A program made the translations under genes and the position numbers. The notes below the pieces were generated by a model that was given only the letters and a program-made list of their open reading frames with translations, did no database searches and was not told the DNA's origin. Below are positions 49,894 through 58,570 of a DNA stretch of 64,000 bases, piece after piece. Source of the stretch: Streptomyces sp. NBC_00190 (GTDB taxonomy: Bacteria; Actinomycetota; Actinomycetes; Streptomycetales; Streptomycetaceae); the NCBI RefSeq assembly GCF_036203305.1, contig NZ_CP108131.1:4340001-4404000 (forward strand), read 5' to 3'. Position 1 is the stretch's first letter. Every line of letters begins with the position of its first letter.

Positions 49894-49919
49894 AAGGCCC
49901 TGCTGAGCAGGGCCTTTTT
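49894..49919 (+). terminator. Rho-independent terminator of the bldG operon
   Basis: AAGGCCCTG pairs with CAGGGCCTT, followed by TTT; one of the few hairpins in the window with a T-tract. Confidence 0.9.
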
Positions 49920-50107
49920 CATTTCCCTAGATCAATGACCGGGCGTCAATGCTTTTGCCCCATTACCACTTTCGAGGGTAATGGAGTGACGCGATCTATT
50001 GCTGAGGAGCAGGAGCACGCCAATTCCGTTTCCTGCGCACTGTTTTGATCGGGGCGCGCTCCCTACAATCCGTCCACATCTTGAGCTCATCACGTCAAGG
50101 AGGACGA

Positions 50108-52510
50108 ATGACGGGGCTCTTCACCCCTATCGCGCCGGATCGCACCTCTGATCTGGCAGCCGCAGTACTCACCGATGACAACCGGCTCATCGTGATCGTC
50201 ATCGCGGCCGTGGCACTGGCCGCACTCGTCGTCGCGCAGATCCTGGTCCGCCAGGTCCTCGCCGCCGACGAGGGAACCGACAGCATGAAGAAGATCGCCG
50301 CAGCCGTTCAGGAAGGCGCCAACGCCTATCTGGGCCGCCAGCTGCGCACCCTCGGCGTCTTCGCCGTCGTGGTCTTCTTCCTGCTCTTCCTGCTGCCCGC
50401 CGACACCTGGTCCCAGCGGGCGGGACGGTCCGCCTTCTTCCTCGTCGGCGCCCTCTTCTCGGCGGCGACCGGCTACATCGGCATGCGCCTCGCGGTCCGC
50501 GCCAACGTCCGCGTCGCCGCCGCCGCGAGAGAGGCCACCCCCGCCGAGGGCGAGCCCGCCAAGGACCTGACCGAGGTCTCCCACAAGGCGATGAAGATCG
50601 CCTTCCGTACGGGCGGCGTGGTCGGCATGTTCACCGTCGGCCTCGGCCTCCTCGGCGCCTCCTGCGTCGTCCTGGTCTACGCGGCCGACGCGCCGAAGGT
50701 CCTGGAGGGCTTCGGCCTCGGCGCCGCGCTGATCGCGATGTTCATGCGCGTCGGCGGCGGCATCTTCACCAAGGCCGCCGACGTCGGCGCCGACCTGGTC
50801 GGCAAGGTCGAGCAGGGCATTCCGGAGGACGATCCGCGCAATGCCGCGACCATCGCCGACAACGTGGGCGACAACGTCGGAGACTGCGCCGGAATGGCCG
50901 CCGACCTCTTCGAGTCGTACGCCGTCACCCTGGTGGCCGCACTCATCCTCGGCAAGGCCGCCTTCGGCGACCTGGGCCTGGCCTTCCCGCTGATCGTCCC
51001 CGCGATCGGCGTCATCACCGCCATGATCGGCATCTTCGCGGTCTCCCCGCGCCGCAGCGACCGCAGCGGCATGACGGCGATCAACCGCGGCTTCTTCATC
51101 TCCGCCGTGATCTCCCTGGGGCTGGTCGGCATCGCCGTCTACGCCTACCTGCCGGCCACCTACAAGGAGCTCGTCGGCGTCGAGAACCCGGCGATCACCA
51201 ACCACTCCGGGGACCCGCGCGTCCTGGCGGTCGTCGCCGTCGCGATCGGCATCGTGCTCGCGGCGCTGATCCAGCAGCTGACCGGCTACTTCACCGAGAC
51301 CAACCGCCGTCCCGTCCGGGACATCGGCAAGTCCTCCCTGACCGGCGCGGCCACCGTCATCCTCGCCGGCATCTCCGTCGGCCTGGAGTCCGCCGTCTAC
51401 ACGGCGCTGCTCATCGGCCTCGGCGTCTACGGAGCGTTCCTGCTCGGCGGTACGTCGATCATGCTCGCGCTCTTCGCGGTGGCCCTGGCCGGCACCGGCC
51501 TGCTCACCACGGTCGGCGTCATCGTCGCCATGGACACCTTCGGGCCCGTCTCCGACAACGCCCAGGGCATCGCCGAGATGTCGGGCGACGTCGAGGGCGC
51601 CGGGGCGCAGGTCCTGACCGACCTGGACGCGGTGGGCAACACCACCAAGGCCATCACCAAGGGCATCGCCATCGCCACGGCCGTGCTCGCCGCCGCCGCG
51701 CTGTTCGGCTCGTACAACGACGCGATCGCCGGCGCGGTCAAGGAAGTCGGTGCCAAAGCCGGGGAGATGAACCTCAGCCTGGACATCGCCCAGCCCAACA
51801 ACCTGGTCGGGCTGATCCTCGGCGCGGCCGTGGTGTTCCTGTTCTCCGGCCTCGCCATCAACGCGGTCTCCCGCTCCGCGGGTGCCGTGGTCTACGAGGT
51901 GCGCCGCCAGTTCCGCGAGCACCCCGGGATCATGGACTACTCCGAGAAGCCCGAGTACGGGCGCGTCGTGGACATCTGCACCAAGGACGCGCTGCGCGAG
52001 CTCGCCACGCCCGGCCTGCTCGCCGTCCTCACCCCGATCGCCGTCGGCTTCAGCCTCGGCGTCGGCGCGCTCGGCTCCTTCCTCGCGGGTGCCATCGGCA
52101 CGGGCACGCTGATGGCGGTCTTCCTCGCCAACTCCGGCGGCGCGTGGGACAACGCGAAGAAGCTCGTCGAGGACGGCCACCACGGCGGCAAGGGCAGTGA
52201 GGCCCACGCCGCGGTCGTCATCGGGGACACGGTCGGCGACCCGTTCAAGGACACGGCCGGTCCCGCGATCAACCCGCTGCTGAAGGTGATGAACCTGGTG
52301 GCGCTGCTGATCGCCCCGGCCGTCGTGCAGTTCAGCTTCGGCCCGGACACCAGCCCCGTGGTCCGGGCGGTCGTCGCGGCCCTCGCGATCGCCGTCATCA
52401 TCGGCGCGGTGTACATCTCCAAGCGCCGCGGCATCGCGGTCGGCGACGAGACCGAGGGCGGAGCCGCCGAGCGGGTGGCCCAGCCGGCCGACCCCGCCAC
52501 GGTCTCCTGA
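50108..52510 (+). CDS. hppA: Membrane-bound proton pyrophosphatase
   Basis: An 800-residue H+-translocating pyrophosphatase that couples pyrophosphate hydrolysis to proton pumping. It has about 16-17 TM segments. The catalytic loop is DVGADLVGKVEQGIPEDDPR, then NAATIADNVGDNVGDCAGMA. C-terminal acidic motifs are NSGGAWDNAKKLVEDG and VIGDTVGDPFKDTAGP. The segment GNTTKAITKG carries Lys where K+-dependent enzymes have Ala, so this is the K+-independent type. AAGGAGG sits 4 bases before the ATG. It is flanked by terminators, so monocistronic. Confidence 0.96.
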   Translation: MTGLFTPIAPDRTSDLAAAVLTDDNRLIVIVIAAVALAALVVAQILVRQVLAADEGTDSMKKIAAAVQEGANAYLGRQLRTLGVFAVVVFFLLFLLPADTWSQRAGRSAFFLVGALFSAATGYIGMRLAVRANVRVAAAAREATPAEGEPAKDLTEVSHKAMKIAFRTGGVVGMFTVGLGLLGASCVVLVYAADAPKVLEGFGLGAALIAMFMRVGGGIFTKAADVGADLVGKVEQGIPEDDPRNAATIADNVGDNVGDCAGMAADLFESYAVTLVAALILGKAAFGDLGLAFPLIVPAIGVITAMIGIFAVSPRRSDRSGMTAINRGFFISAVISLGLVGIAVYAYLPATYKELVGVENPAITNHSGDPRVLAVVAVAIGIVLAALIQQLTGYFTETNRRPVRDIGKSSLTGAATVILAGISVGLESAVYTALLIGLGVYGAFLLGGTSIMLALFAVALAGTGLLTTVGVIVAMDTFGPVSDNAQGIAEMSGDVEGAGAQVLTDLDAVGNTTKAITKGIAIATAVLAAAALFGSYNDAIAGAVKEVGAKAGEMNLSLDIAQPNNLVGLILGAAVVFLFSGLAINAVSRSAGAVVYEVRRQFREHPGIMDYSEKPEYGRVVDICTKDALRELATPGLLAVLTPIAVGFSLGVGALGSFLAGAIGTGTLMAVFLANSGGAWDNAKKLVEDGHHGGKGSEAHAAVVIGDTVGDPFKDTAGPAINPLLKVMNLVALLIAPAVVQFSFGPDTSPVVRAVVAALAIAVIIGAVYISKRRGIAVGDETEGGAAERVAQPADPATVS

Positions 52511-52562
52511 CCCGAGGCCTCATCGGTACGGGCAGAGCCGGGCAGGGCCGGCCGTGCGCCCG

Positions 52563-52608
52563 AAAGGCGGACAGGCGGCGCGGACTGACGCGCCGTCTGT
52601 CCGCCTTT
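52563..52608 (+). terminator. Stem-loop terminator after hppA
   Basis: A 20-base stem with one mismatch (52563-52582 with 52589-52608) and a 6-base loop, flanked by A-run and T-run; it works in either direction. Confidence 0.88.
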
Positions 52609-52670
52609 GTGCGTCCCCGGATGGCAGCCGTGTATCTTCCGGGCCGAGAGCCTTCGAAGGGACCAATCCG

Positions 52671-53237
52671 GTGAACAAGAAGCTTGCGGCCGCGTTGTCG
52701 GGCAGTGCGGTACTGATGCTCGTCCTGTCCGGCTGCGGCGGGGACGACAGCGATGGGAAGGCCAACGCCTGGGCCAAGAAGGTCTGCGACCAGTGGCAGC
52801 CCGAACTCACGAAGATCGAGGCGGCCAACGCCGAGATCAAGCGCGTGGCGACGGAGAGCAGCAAGCCCGAGGAGGTCCAGAAGACCGACTCGGCGGCGTT
52901 CGCGACCATGTCCGAGTCGTACAAGACGATGGGGACCGCCCTGCAGCAGGCGGGAAGTCCGCCGGTCAAGGACGGCGCCGCGACCCAGGAGGCCGCCGCC
53001 AAGGGCTTCGAGGCGACCTCCAAGGGTTATGCCGACCTGAAGGTCAAGATGGACGCCCTGGACCCCAAGGACCAGACGAAGTTCGCCGACGGCCTCAAGG
53101 AAGTGGCCGGCGGCCTCCAGGAGGCGACGAAGGGCGGCAAGGACGCACTCGCGCAGCTCAACGCGGGCGGTCTGGACAAGGCCATCAACAGCCAGAAGGG
53201 CTGCCAGGTGGCGGCGACGTCGCCGTCGCCCAAGTAG
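52671..53237 (+). CDS. Lipoprotein, helical, unknown function
   Basis: A 188-residue lipoprotein. The signal peptide MNKKLAAALSGSAVLMLVLS runs into the lipobox LVLSGCGG. The mature part is alpha-helical and rich in Ala/Lys/Glu (WQPELTKIEAANAEIKRVAT), suggesting a helical bundle. Cysteines in KKVCDQW and QKGCQVA could form a disulfide. The GTG start is preceded by GAAGGGACC. No enzyme motif is visible. It stands alone between two hairpin terminators. Confidence 0.85.
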   Translation: MNKKLAAALSGSAVLMLVLSGCGGDDSDGKANAWAKKVCDQWQPELTKIEAANAEIKRVATESSKPEEVQKTDSAAFATMSESYKTMGTALQQAGSPPVKDGAATQEAAAKGFEATSKGYADLKVKMDALDPKDQTKFADGLKEVAGGLQEATKGGKDALAQLNAGGLDKAINSQKGCQVAATSPSPK

Positions 53238-53273
53238 TGCTCCGGGCGGTGCGATGAGCTGACATCCGATGGT

Positions 53274-53312
53274 CAGGGCGGCCGGGTCCCGGAAGGGGCC
53301 GTGGCCGCCCTG
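53274..53312 (+). terminator. Stem-loop terminator after lipoprotein gene
   Basis: CAGGGCGGCC (53274-53283) pairs with GGCCGCCCTG (53303-53312). Confidence 0.7.
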
Positions 53313-53391
53313 TCGCACGTTCCGCCCCGTGGCCCGCCCCGGTGGCCCACGCCGACGCCCGTGCTCCGCACGGATTGCCGGACCCAACCGC

Positions 53392-53397
53392 CACAAT
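53392..53397 (+). promoter_or_regulatory. -10-like CACAAT, leaderless start
   Basis: CACAAT ends 6 bases before the GTG at 53404; the intervening GGTGGG is too close to serve as a ribosome-binding site. Confidence 0.4.
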
Positions 53398-53403
53398 GGT
53401 GGG

Positions 53404-54945
53404 GTGAGTACCACCAGCCTCCCCTCGCCCGATCACACCGCCGAGCTCCGCACCGCCATGCTCGCCGCCGGTTTCACCGCAGACGGCCTGCTCGACCTGC
53501 TCGGCGCCCCCGCCTACGCCGCACTGGCCCGCAGCGAGACGGTTCCCGCCCTGCGCGCCACCCGCGGCGGTGGTGACGGCCCGCTCGCGAGCCTGGTGCG
53601 GCTGTTCCTGCTCCAGCAGCCCGTTCCGTACGCGCAGGCCGCGGCCGCGCTGCCCGCCGAGGCGGCCCTGGCCGATGGCTGGCTGCGCCGCGAGGATGCC
53701 GCCGACGGCGAGGACACGGTGCGCGCCACCGTCGACGTGCGGCCGTACGGAGGTCCGGACGGCGAGGACTGGTTCATCGTCTCCGACCTCGGCTGCGCCG
53801 TCGGCGGGGCCGGCGGGATCGGCAGCCGGGGCCGTCAGGCGGATACGGCCGTGGTCCTCGGGGTGGGAGGCGCCTCCACCACCCTGGCCGGGATCACCGT
53901 CCGGATCCCGGCGGGTTCCGCGCTGGACCTCGGTACCGGCTCGGGCCTCCAGGCGCTGCACGCGGCCCAGCACGCCACCCGGGTCACGGCCACCGACGTC
54001 AACCCCCGGGCCCTGGAATTCACCCGTCTGACGCTGGCGCTGTCCGGCGCCCCGGAGGCCGAGCTGCTCACCGGGTCGCTCTTCGAACCGGTCGGGGACG
54101 CCACCTACGACCTGATCGTGTCGAACCCGCCGTTCGTGATCTCGCCCGGCGCCCGCCTCACGTACCGGGACGGCGGTATGGGCGGGGACGACCTGTGCCG
54201 GACGCTGGTCCAGGAGGCGGGCGCGCACCTCAACCCCGGCGGGTACGCGCAGTTCCTCGGTAACTGGCAGCACGTGGAGGGCGAGGACTGGCACGACCGG
54301 GTCCGTTCCTGGGTGCCGCGCGGCTGCGACGCCTGGATCGTGCAGCGTGACGTGCAGGACGTGACGCAGTACGCGGAGCTGTGGCTGCGCGACGCGGGCG
54401 ACCACCGCACCGACCCCGCCGAGTACGCGCGGCGGTACGAGGCCTGGCTGGACGAGTTCGAAGCCCGCAAGACGAAGTCCGTCGGCTTCGGGTGGATCAC
54501 CTTGCGCCGGTCGGACGCGGCCGAGCCCTCGATCGTGGTCGAGGAGTGGCCGCACTCGGTGGAGCAGCCGCTCGGCGAGACCGTCCTCGCCCACTTCGCC
54601 CGCCAGGACTACCTGCGCCAGCACGACGACGCCTCCCTGCTGGAGGGTTACTTCGTACTGGCCGGCGAGGTGGTGCAGGAGCAGGTCGGCGCGCCCGGCG
54701 CGGAGGACCCGGAGCACGTGGTGCTCCGGCAGAACCGCGGGATGCGGCGCGCCACCAAGGTCGACACGGTCGGGGCGGGCTTCGCCGGAGTGTGTGACGG
54801 CTCACTGACCGCGGGCCGGATCCTGGACGCCATCGCGCAACTGGTGCAGGAGGATCCGGTTGTCCTGCGGGACCGGACCCCGGAGGCCATCCGGATGCTG
54901 GTCGAGCAGGGCTTCCTGGAGCCGGTGACGGGCCCCGCTCGGTAG
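53404..54945 (+). CDS. Class I methyltransferase with NPPF motif
   Basis: A 513-residue SAM-dependent methyltransferase. The N-terminal ~150 residues (LLDLLGAPAYAALARSETVP) are a family-specific domain of the DUF7059 type. The SAM-binding motif is SALDLGTGSGLQALHAAQ, and the catalytic motif is LIVSNPPFVISPG (residues about 238-250). NPPF marks methylation of an amide or exocyclic nitrogen, as in release-factor glutamine or rRNA adenine/guanine methylases. A C-terminal extension follows (about residues 360-513). The GTG start has a -10-like CACAAT 6 bases upstream. The target is not known. Confidence 0.88.
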   Translation: MSTTSLPSPDHTAELRTAMLAAGFTADGLLDLLGAPAYAALARSETVPALRATRGGGDGPLASLVRLFLLQQPVPYAQAAAALPAEAALADGWLRREDAADGEDTVRATVDVRPYGGPDGEDWFIVSDLGCAVGGAGGIGSRGRQADTAVVLGVGGASTTLAGITVRIPAGSALDLGTGSGLQALHAAQHATRVTATDVNPRALEFTRLTLALSGAPEAELLTGSLFEPVGDATYDLIVSNPPFVISPGARLTYRDGGMGGDDLCRTLVQEAGAHLNPGGYAQFLGNWQHVEGEDWHDRVRSWVPRGCDAWIVQRDVQDVTQYAELWLRDAGDHRTDPAEYARRYEAWLDEFEARKTKSVGFGWITLRRSDAAEPSIVVEEWPHSVEQPLGETVLAHFARQDYLRQHDDASLLEGYFVLAGEVVQEQVGAPGAEDPEHVVLRQNRGMRRATKVDTVGAGFAGVCDGSLTAGRILDAIAQLVQEDPVVLRDRTPEAIRMLVEQGFLEPVTGPAR

Positions 54946-55058
54946 TCGGCACCGGGATGTAACCCTGGGTTCGCCCGCCGTTCCCGAGTGGCTGGAAGGC
55001 TCCTGACCAGCGGGATCCGGGGGGATCCCGGGAGCGGCCCAGGGGTAGGGGGAGCGGC

Positions 55059-55256
55059 ATGGAGAACGGCCCGGCGATCTTCGCGGGGACCGTGTTCCTG
55101 CTGTTCGGGGCTGCTCTGCTGGCCTGGACGGGGGCGCGCGCACTGCACCGCGCGCCGGTGGCTGAGGGCGTGCGCCCCGTCGTGGCCGTACCGCTGGCCC
55201 TGCTCGCCGGCGGGACGTCGCTGGCGGTCGGGGTGTGGTGCCTCGCACGGCTCTGA
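55059..55256 (+). CDS. Small two-helix membrane protein
   Basis: A 65-residue protein with two TM segments (AIFAGTVFLLFGAALLAW and VAVPLALLAGGTSLAVGVW) separated by an Arg-containing loop. The ATG is preceded by AGGGGGAGCGGC. It lies between the methyltransferase gene and topA; I recall a similar small gene at this place in S. coelicolor. Function is unknown. Confidence 0.75.
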   Translation: MENGPAIFAGTVFLLFGAALLAWTGARALHRAPVAEGVRPVVAVPLALLAGGTSLAVGVWCLARL

Positions 55257-55521
55257 GGCGGGGGCGCGACCGGCCCGGATCCCTGAAAGAAGCCGACGTG
55301 GGACGGGGTGCGGGAGCGCGGCCAGACGGCCCCCCGGGCACCCGGCACGGTGATCGGGAAGGGTCCGGCGCGGCATCCGGGCGGCAGAAACGGCACTTGT
55401 CGGGTTACCGTTCGAGTGGCCGTTGCGGGCTTGTGCCGTTTGACACGGGGGCGGGTTGTACCGTCACACTCCGCAGCGTCGCCGTACTGCGACCGAGTGC
55501 CGACCGGAGAGAAGAGCCAAG

Positions 55522-58362
55522 TTGTCCCCGACTAGCGAGACCGCAAAGGGCGGCCGCCGACTCGTCATTGTCGAGTCCCCTGCCAAGGCGAAGACGATCA
55601 AGGGCTACCTCGGCCCGGGATACGTCGTCGAGGCGAGCGTCGGGCACATTCGCGACCTCCCGAACGGCGCCGCGGAGGTCCCCGACAAGTACACGGGCGA
55701 GGTCCGTCGCCTCGGTGTGGACGTCGAGCACGACTTCCAGCCGATCTACGTCGTCAACGCCGACAAGAAGTCGCAGGTCAGGAAGCTCAAGGAGCTGCTG
55801 GCCGACTCCGACGAACTCTTCCTCGCCACCGATGAGGACCGCGAGGGCGAAGCCATCGCGTGGCACCTGCAGGAAGTCCTCAAGCCCAAGGTTCCCGTCC
55901 ACCGGATGGTCTTCCACGAGATCACCAAGGACGCGATCCGCGACGCCGTCGCCAACCCGCGCGAGCTCAACCAGCGCATGGTCGACGCACAGGAGACCCG
56001 GCGCATCCTCGACCGTCTCTACGGCTACGAGGTCTCGCCGGTCCTGTGGAAGAAGGTCATGCCCCGGCTGTCGGCCGGACGCGTCCAGTCCGTGGCCACC
56101 CGCCTCGTCGTCGAGCGGGAGCGCGAGCGCATCGCCTTCCGCTCCGCCGAGTACTGGGACCTGACCGGGACCTTCTCCACCGGCCGCGCCGGGGACGCCT
56201 CGGACCCGTCCACGCTGGTCGCCCGCCTGAACACGGTGGACGGCAAGCGCGTCGCGCAGGGCCGCGACTTCGGCTCGAACGGGCAGCTCAAGAGCGAGGT
56301 GCTGCACCTCGACGAGGCGAACGCCCGGGCGCTTGCCGCCGCGCTGGAAGGCGCCTCGTTCGCCGTCCGCTCGGTCGAGTCCAAGCCGTACCGCCGCTCC
56401 CCGTACGCCCCGTTCCGTACGACGACGCTCCAGCAGGAGGCCTCGCGCAAGCTGGGCTTCGGTGCGAAGGCGACCATGCAGGTGGCGCAGAAGCTGTACG
56501 AGAACGGCTTCATCACCTACATGCGTACGGACTCCACCACGCTCTCCGACACCGCGGTGTCGGCGGCGCGGGCGCAGGTCACGCAGCTCTACGGGGCCGA
56601 CTACCTGCCGGAGAAGCCGCGCGTCTACGCCGGCAAGGTCAAGAACGCGCAGGAGGCGCACGAGGCGATCCGCCCCTCGGGTGATCGTTTCCGCACTCCG
56701 GCCGAGACCGGCCTGTCCGGCGACCAGTTCCGTCTCTACGAGCTGATCTGGAAGCGGACCGTCGCCTCCCAGATGAAGGACGCGGTCGGCAACTCGGTGA
56801 CCGTGAAGATCGGCGGCCGGGCCTCGGACGGGCGCGACGCCGAATTCAGCGCCTCCGGCAAGACGATCACCTTCCACGGCTTCATGAAGGCGTACGTCGA
56901 GGGCGCTGACGACCCGAACGCCGAGCTCGACGACCGCGAGAAGCGCCTTCCGCAGGTCGCGGAGGGCGACGCGCTCGCCGCCGAGGAGATCACGGCGGAC
57001 GGCCACTCGACCAAGCCGCCGGCCCGCTACACCGAGGCCTCGCTGGTCAAGGAGCTCGAAGAGCGCGAGATCGGCCGCCCGTCGACGTACGCGTCGATCA
57101 TCGGCACGATCCTGGACCGCGGCTACGTCTTCAAGAAGGGCACGGCGCTCGTGCCGTCCTTCCTGTCCTTCGCCGTGGTCAACCTGCTGGAGACGCACTT
57201 CGGCCGGCTCGTCGACTACGACTTCACCGCGAAGATGGAGGACGATCTCGACCGCATCGCGCGGGGCGAGGCCCAGTCCGTGCCGTGGCTGAAGCGGTTC
57301 TACTTCGGTGCCGAGGACGCCTCGGAGGTCGTACCGGCCGACGGTGACGCGCTCGGCGGCCTGAAGGAGCTGGTCACGGACCTGGGCGCGATCGACGCCC
57401 GGGAGATCTCCTCCTTCCCCGTGGGCGAGGGCATCGTGCTGCGGGTCGGCCGCTACGGGCCGTACGTCGAGCGGGGCGAGAAGGACGCAGAGGGCCACCA
57501 GCGCGCCGACGTACCGGACGACATGGCTCCGGACGAGCTGACGGTCGAGTACGCGGAGGAGCTGTTCGCCAAGCCGAGCGGCGAGTTCGAGCTGGGCAAG
57601 GACCCGGTCTCCGGGAACGAGATCTTCGCGAAGGACGGCCGCTACGGGCCGTACGTGACGGAGATCCTGCCCGAGGGCACGCCGAAGACGGGCAAGAACG
57701 CGGTCAAGGCGCGGACGGCCTCGCTCTTCAAGTCGATGTCCCTGGACACGGTCACGCTGGACGACGCGCTGAAGCTGATGTCGCTGCCGCGCGTGGTCGG
57801 CGTGGACGCGGAGGGCGTGGAGATCACGGCCCAGAACGGCCGCTACGGCCCGTACCTGAAGAAGGGCACGGACTCGCGGTCGCTGGAGACCGAGGACCAG
57901 CTGTTCTCGATCACGCTGGACGAGGCGCTGGCCATCTACGCGCAGCCGAAGCAGCGGGGCCGCGCGGCGGCCAAGCCGCCGCTGAAGGAGCTGGGCACCG
58001 ACCCGGTCAGCGAGAAGCCGGTGGTGGTCAAGGACGGCCGCTTCGGGCCGTACGTGACGGACGGCGAGACGAACGCGACGCTGCGGCGGGACGACGACGT
58101 CGAGACGATCACGCCGGAGCGGGGCTACGAGCTGCTCGCCGAGAAGCGGGCGAAGGGCCCGGCCAAGAAGGTGGCGAAGAAGGCCCCCGCCAAGAAGGCC
58201 CCGGCGAAGAAGGCCCCGGCCAAGAAGGCGACGGCGACGAAGACCGCTGCCGCGAAGAAGACGACGGCTGCCAAGAAGACCACTGCCGCGGCAGCCGCCA
58301 AGAAGACGACGGCGAAGAAGACGGTGACGAAGAAGATCGCTGCCGCCCCGGCGGACGAGTAG
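55522..58362 (+). CDS. topA: DNA topoisomerase I
   Basis: A 946-residue type IA topoisomerase that relaxes negative supercoils. TOPRIM residues are VIVESPAKAKTIKGYLGPG and FLATDEDREGEAIAWHL (DxDxE-type). Active-site Tyr333 is in NGFITYMRTDSTTLS. Four C-terminal TopA repeat units (each with RYGPY or RFGPY) replace zinc fingers. The last ~65 residues are a Lys/Ala-rich tail built on repeated KKAPA units, known in Streptomyces to raise processivity. TTG at 55522 is the preferred start, preceded by GGAGAGAAGAG; upstream in-frame residues are not family-like. Confidence 0.96.
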   Translation: MSPTSETAKGGRRLVIVESPAKAKTIKGYLGPGYVVEASVGHIRDLPNGAAEVPDKYTGEVRRLGVDVEHDFQPIYVVNADKKSQVRKLKELLADSDELFLATDEDREGEAIAWHLQEVLKPKVPVHRMVFHEITKDAIRDAVANPRELNQRMVDAQETRRILDRLYGYEVSPVLWKKVMPRLSAGRVQSVATRLVVERERERIAFRSAEYWDLTGTFSTGRAGDASDPSTLVARLNTVDGKRVAQGRDFGSNGQLKSEVLHLDEANARALAAALEGASFAVRSVESKPYRRSPYAPFRTTTLQQEASRKLGFGAKATMQVAQKLYENGFITYMRTDSTTLSDTAVSAARAQVTQLYGADYLPEKPRVYAGKVKNAQEAHEAIRPSGDRFRTPAETGLSGDQFRLYELIWKRTVASQMKDAVGNSVTVKIGGRASDGRDAEFSASGKTITFHGFMKAYVEGADDPNAELDDREKRLPQVAEGDALAAEEITADGHSTKPPARYTEASLVKELEEREIGRPSTYASIIGTILDRGYVFKKGTALVPSFLSFAVVNLLETHFGRLVDYDFTAKMEDDLDRIARGEAQSVPWLKRFYFGAEDASEVVPADGDALGGLKELVTDLGAIDAREISSFPVGEGIVLRVGRYGPYVERGEKDAEGHQRADVPDDMAPDELTVEYAEELFAKPSGEFELGKDPVSGNEIFAKDGRYGPYVTEILPEGTPKTGKNAVKARTASLFKSMSLDTVTLDDALKLMSLPRVVGVDAEGVEITAQNGRYGPYLKKGTDSRSLETEDQLFSITLDEALAIYAQPKQRGRAAAKPPLKELGTDPVSEKPVVVKDGRFGPYVTDGETNATLRRDDDVETITPERGYELLAEKRAKGPAKKVAKKAPAKKAPAKKAPAKKATATKTAAAKKTTAAKKTTAAAAAKKTTAKKTVTKKIAAAPADE

Positions 58363-58397
58363 CCGCCGCGGCCGCGGTCTCCCGCTCCGCCTGCCCC

Positions 58398-58425
58398 GGG
58401 CCCCTGTGCGACCGCACGGGGGCCC
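58398..58425 (+). terminator. Stem-loop terminator after topA
   Basis: GGGCCCC (58398-58404) pairs with GGGGCCC (58419-58425), and GTGC with GCAC inside. Confidence 0.7.
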
Positions 58426-58558
58426 GCGGCGTTTCCGGCGGGACGGGCGGGATCGGCGGGACGGGTCGGTCGGGCGGGGCGGGCGGAGCCCCGGAAGGTG
58501 GGTGCGGGGTCACACCGCACCTTGTCCACAGGCCTCCGCAATGGCGAAGCGCAGCGGA

Positions 58559-58564
58559 TAGGCT
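58559..58564 (+). promoter_or_regulatory. -10-like TAGGCT, leaderless start of tmk fusion
   Basis: TAGGCT ends 6 bases before the ATG at 58571. Confidence 0.55.
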
Positions 58565-58570
58565 GGGCGG

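Noticed and set aside
58165..58362. Repeat array resembling CRISPR
   Set aside because: The repeats are in frame inside topA and code for Lys/Ala units; there are no spacers. No CRISPR array was seen anywhere in the window.
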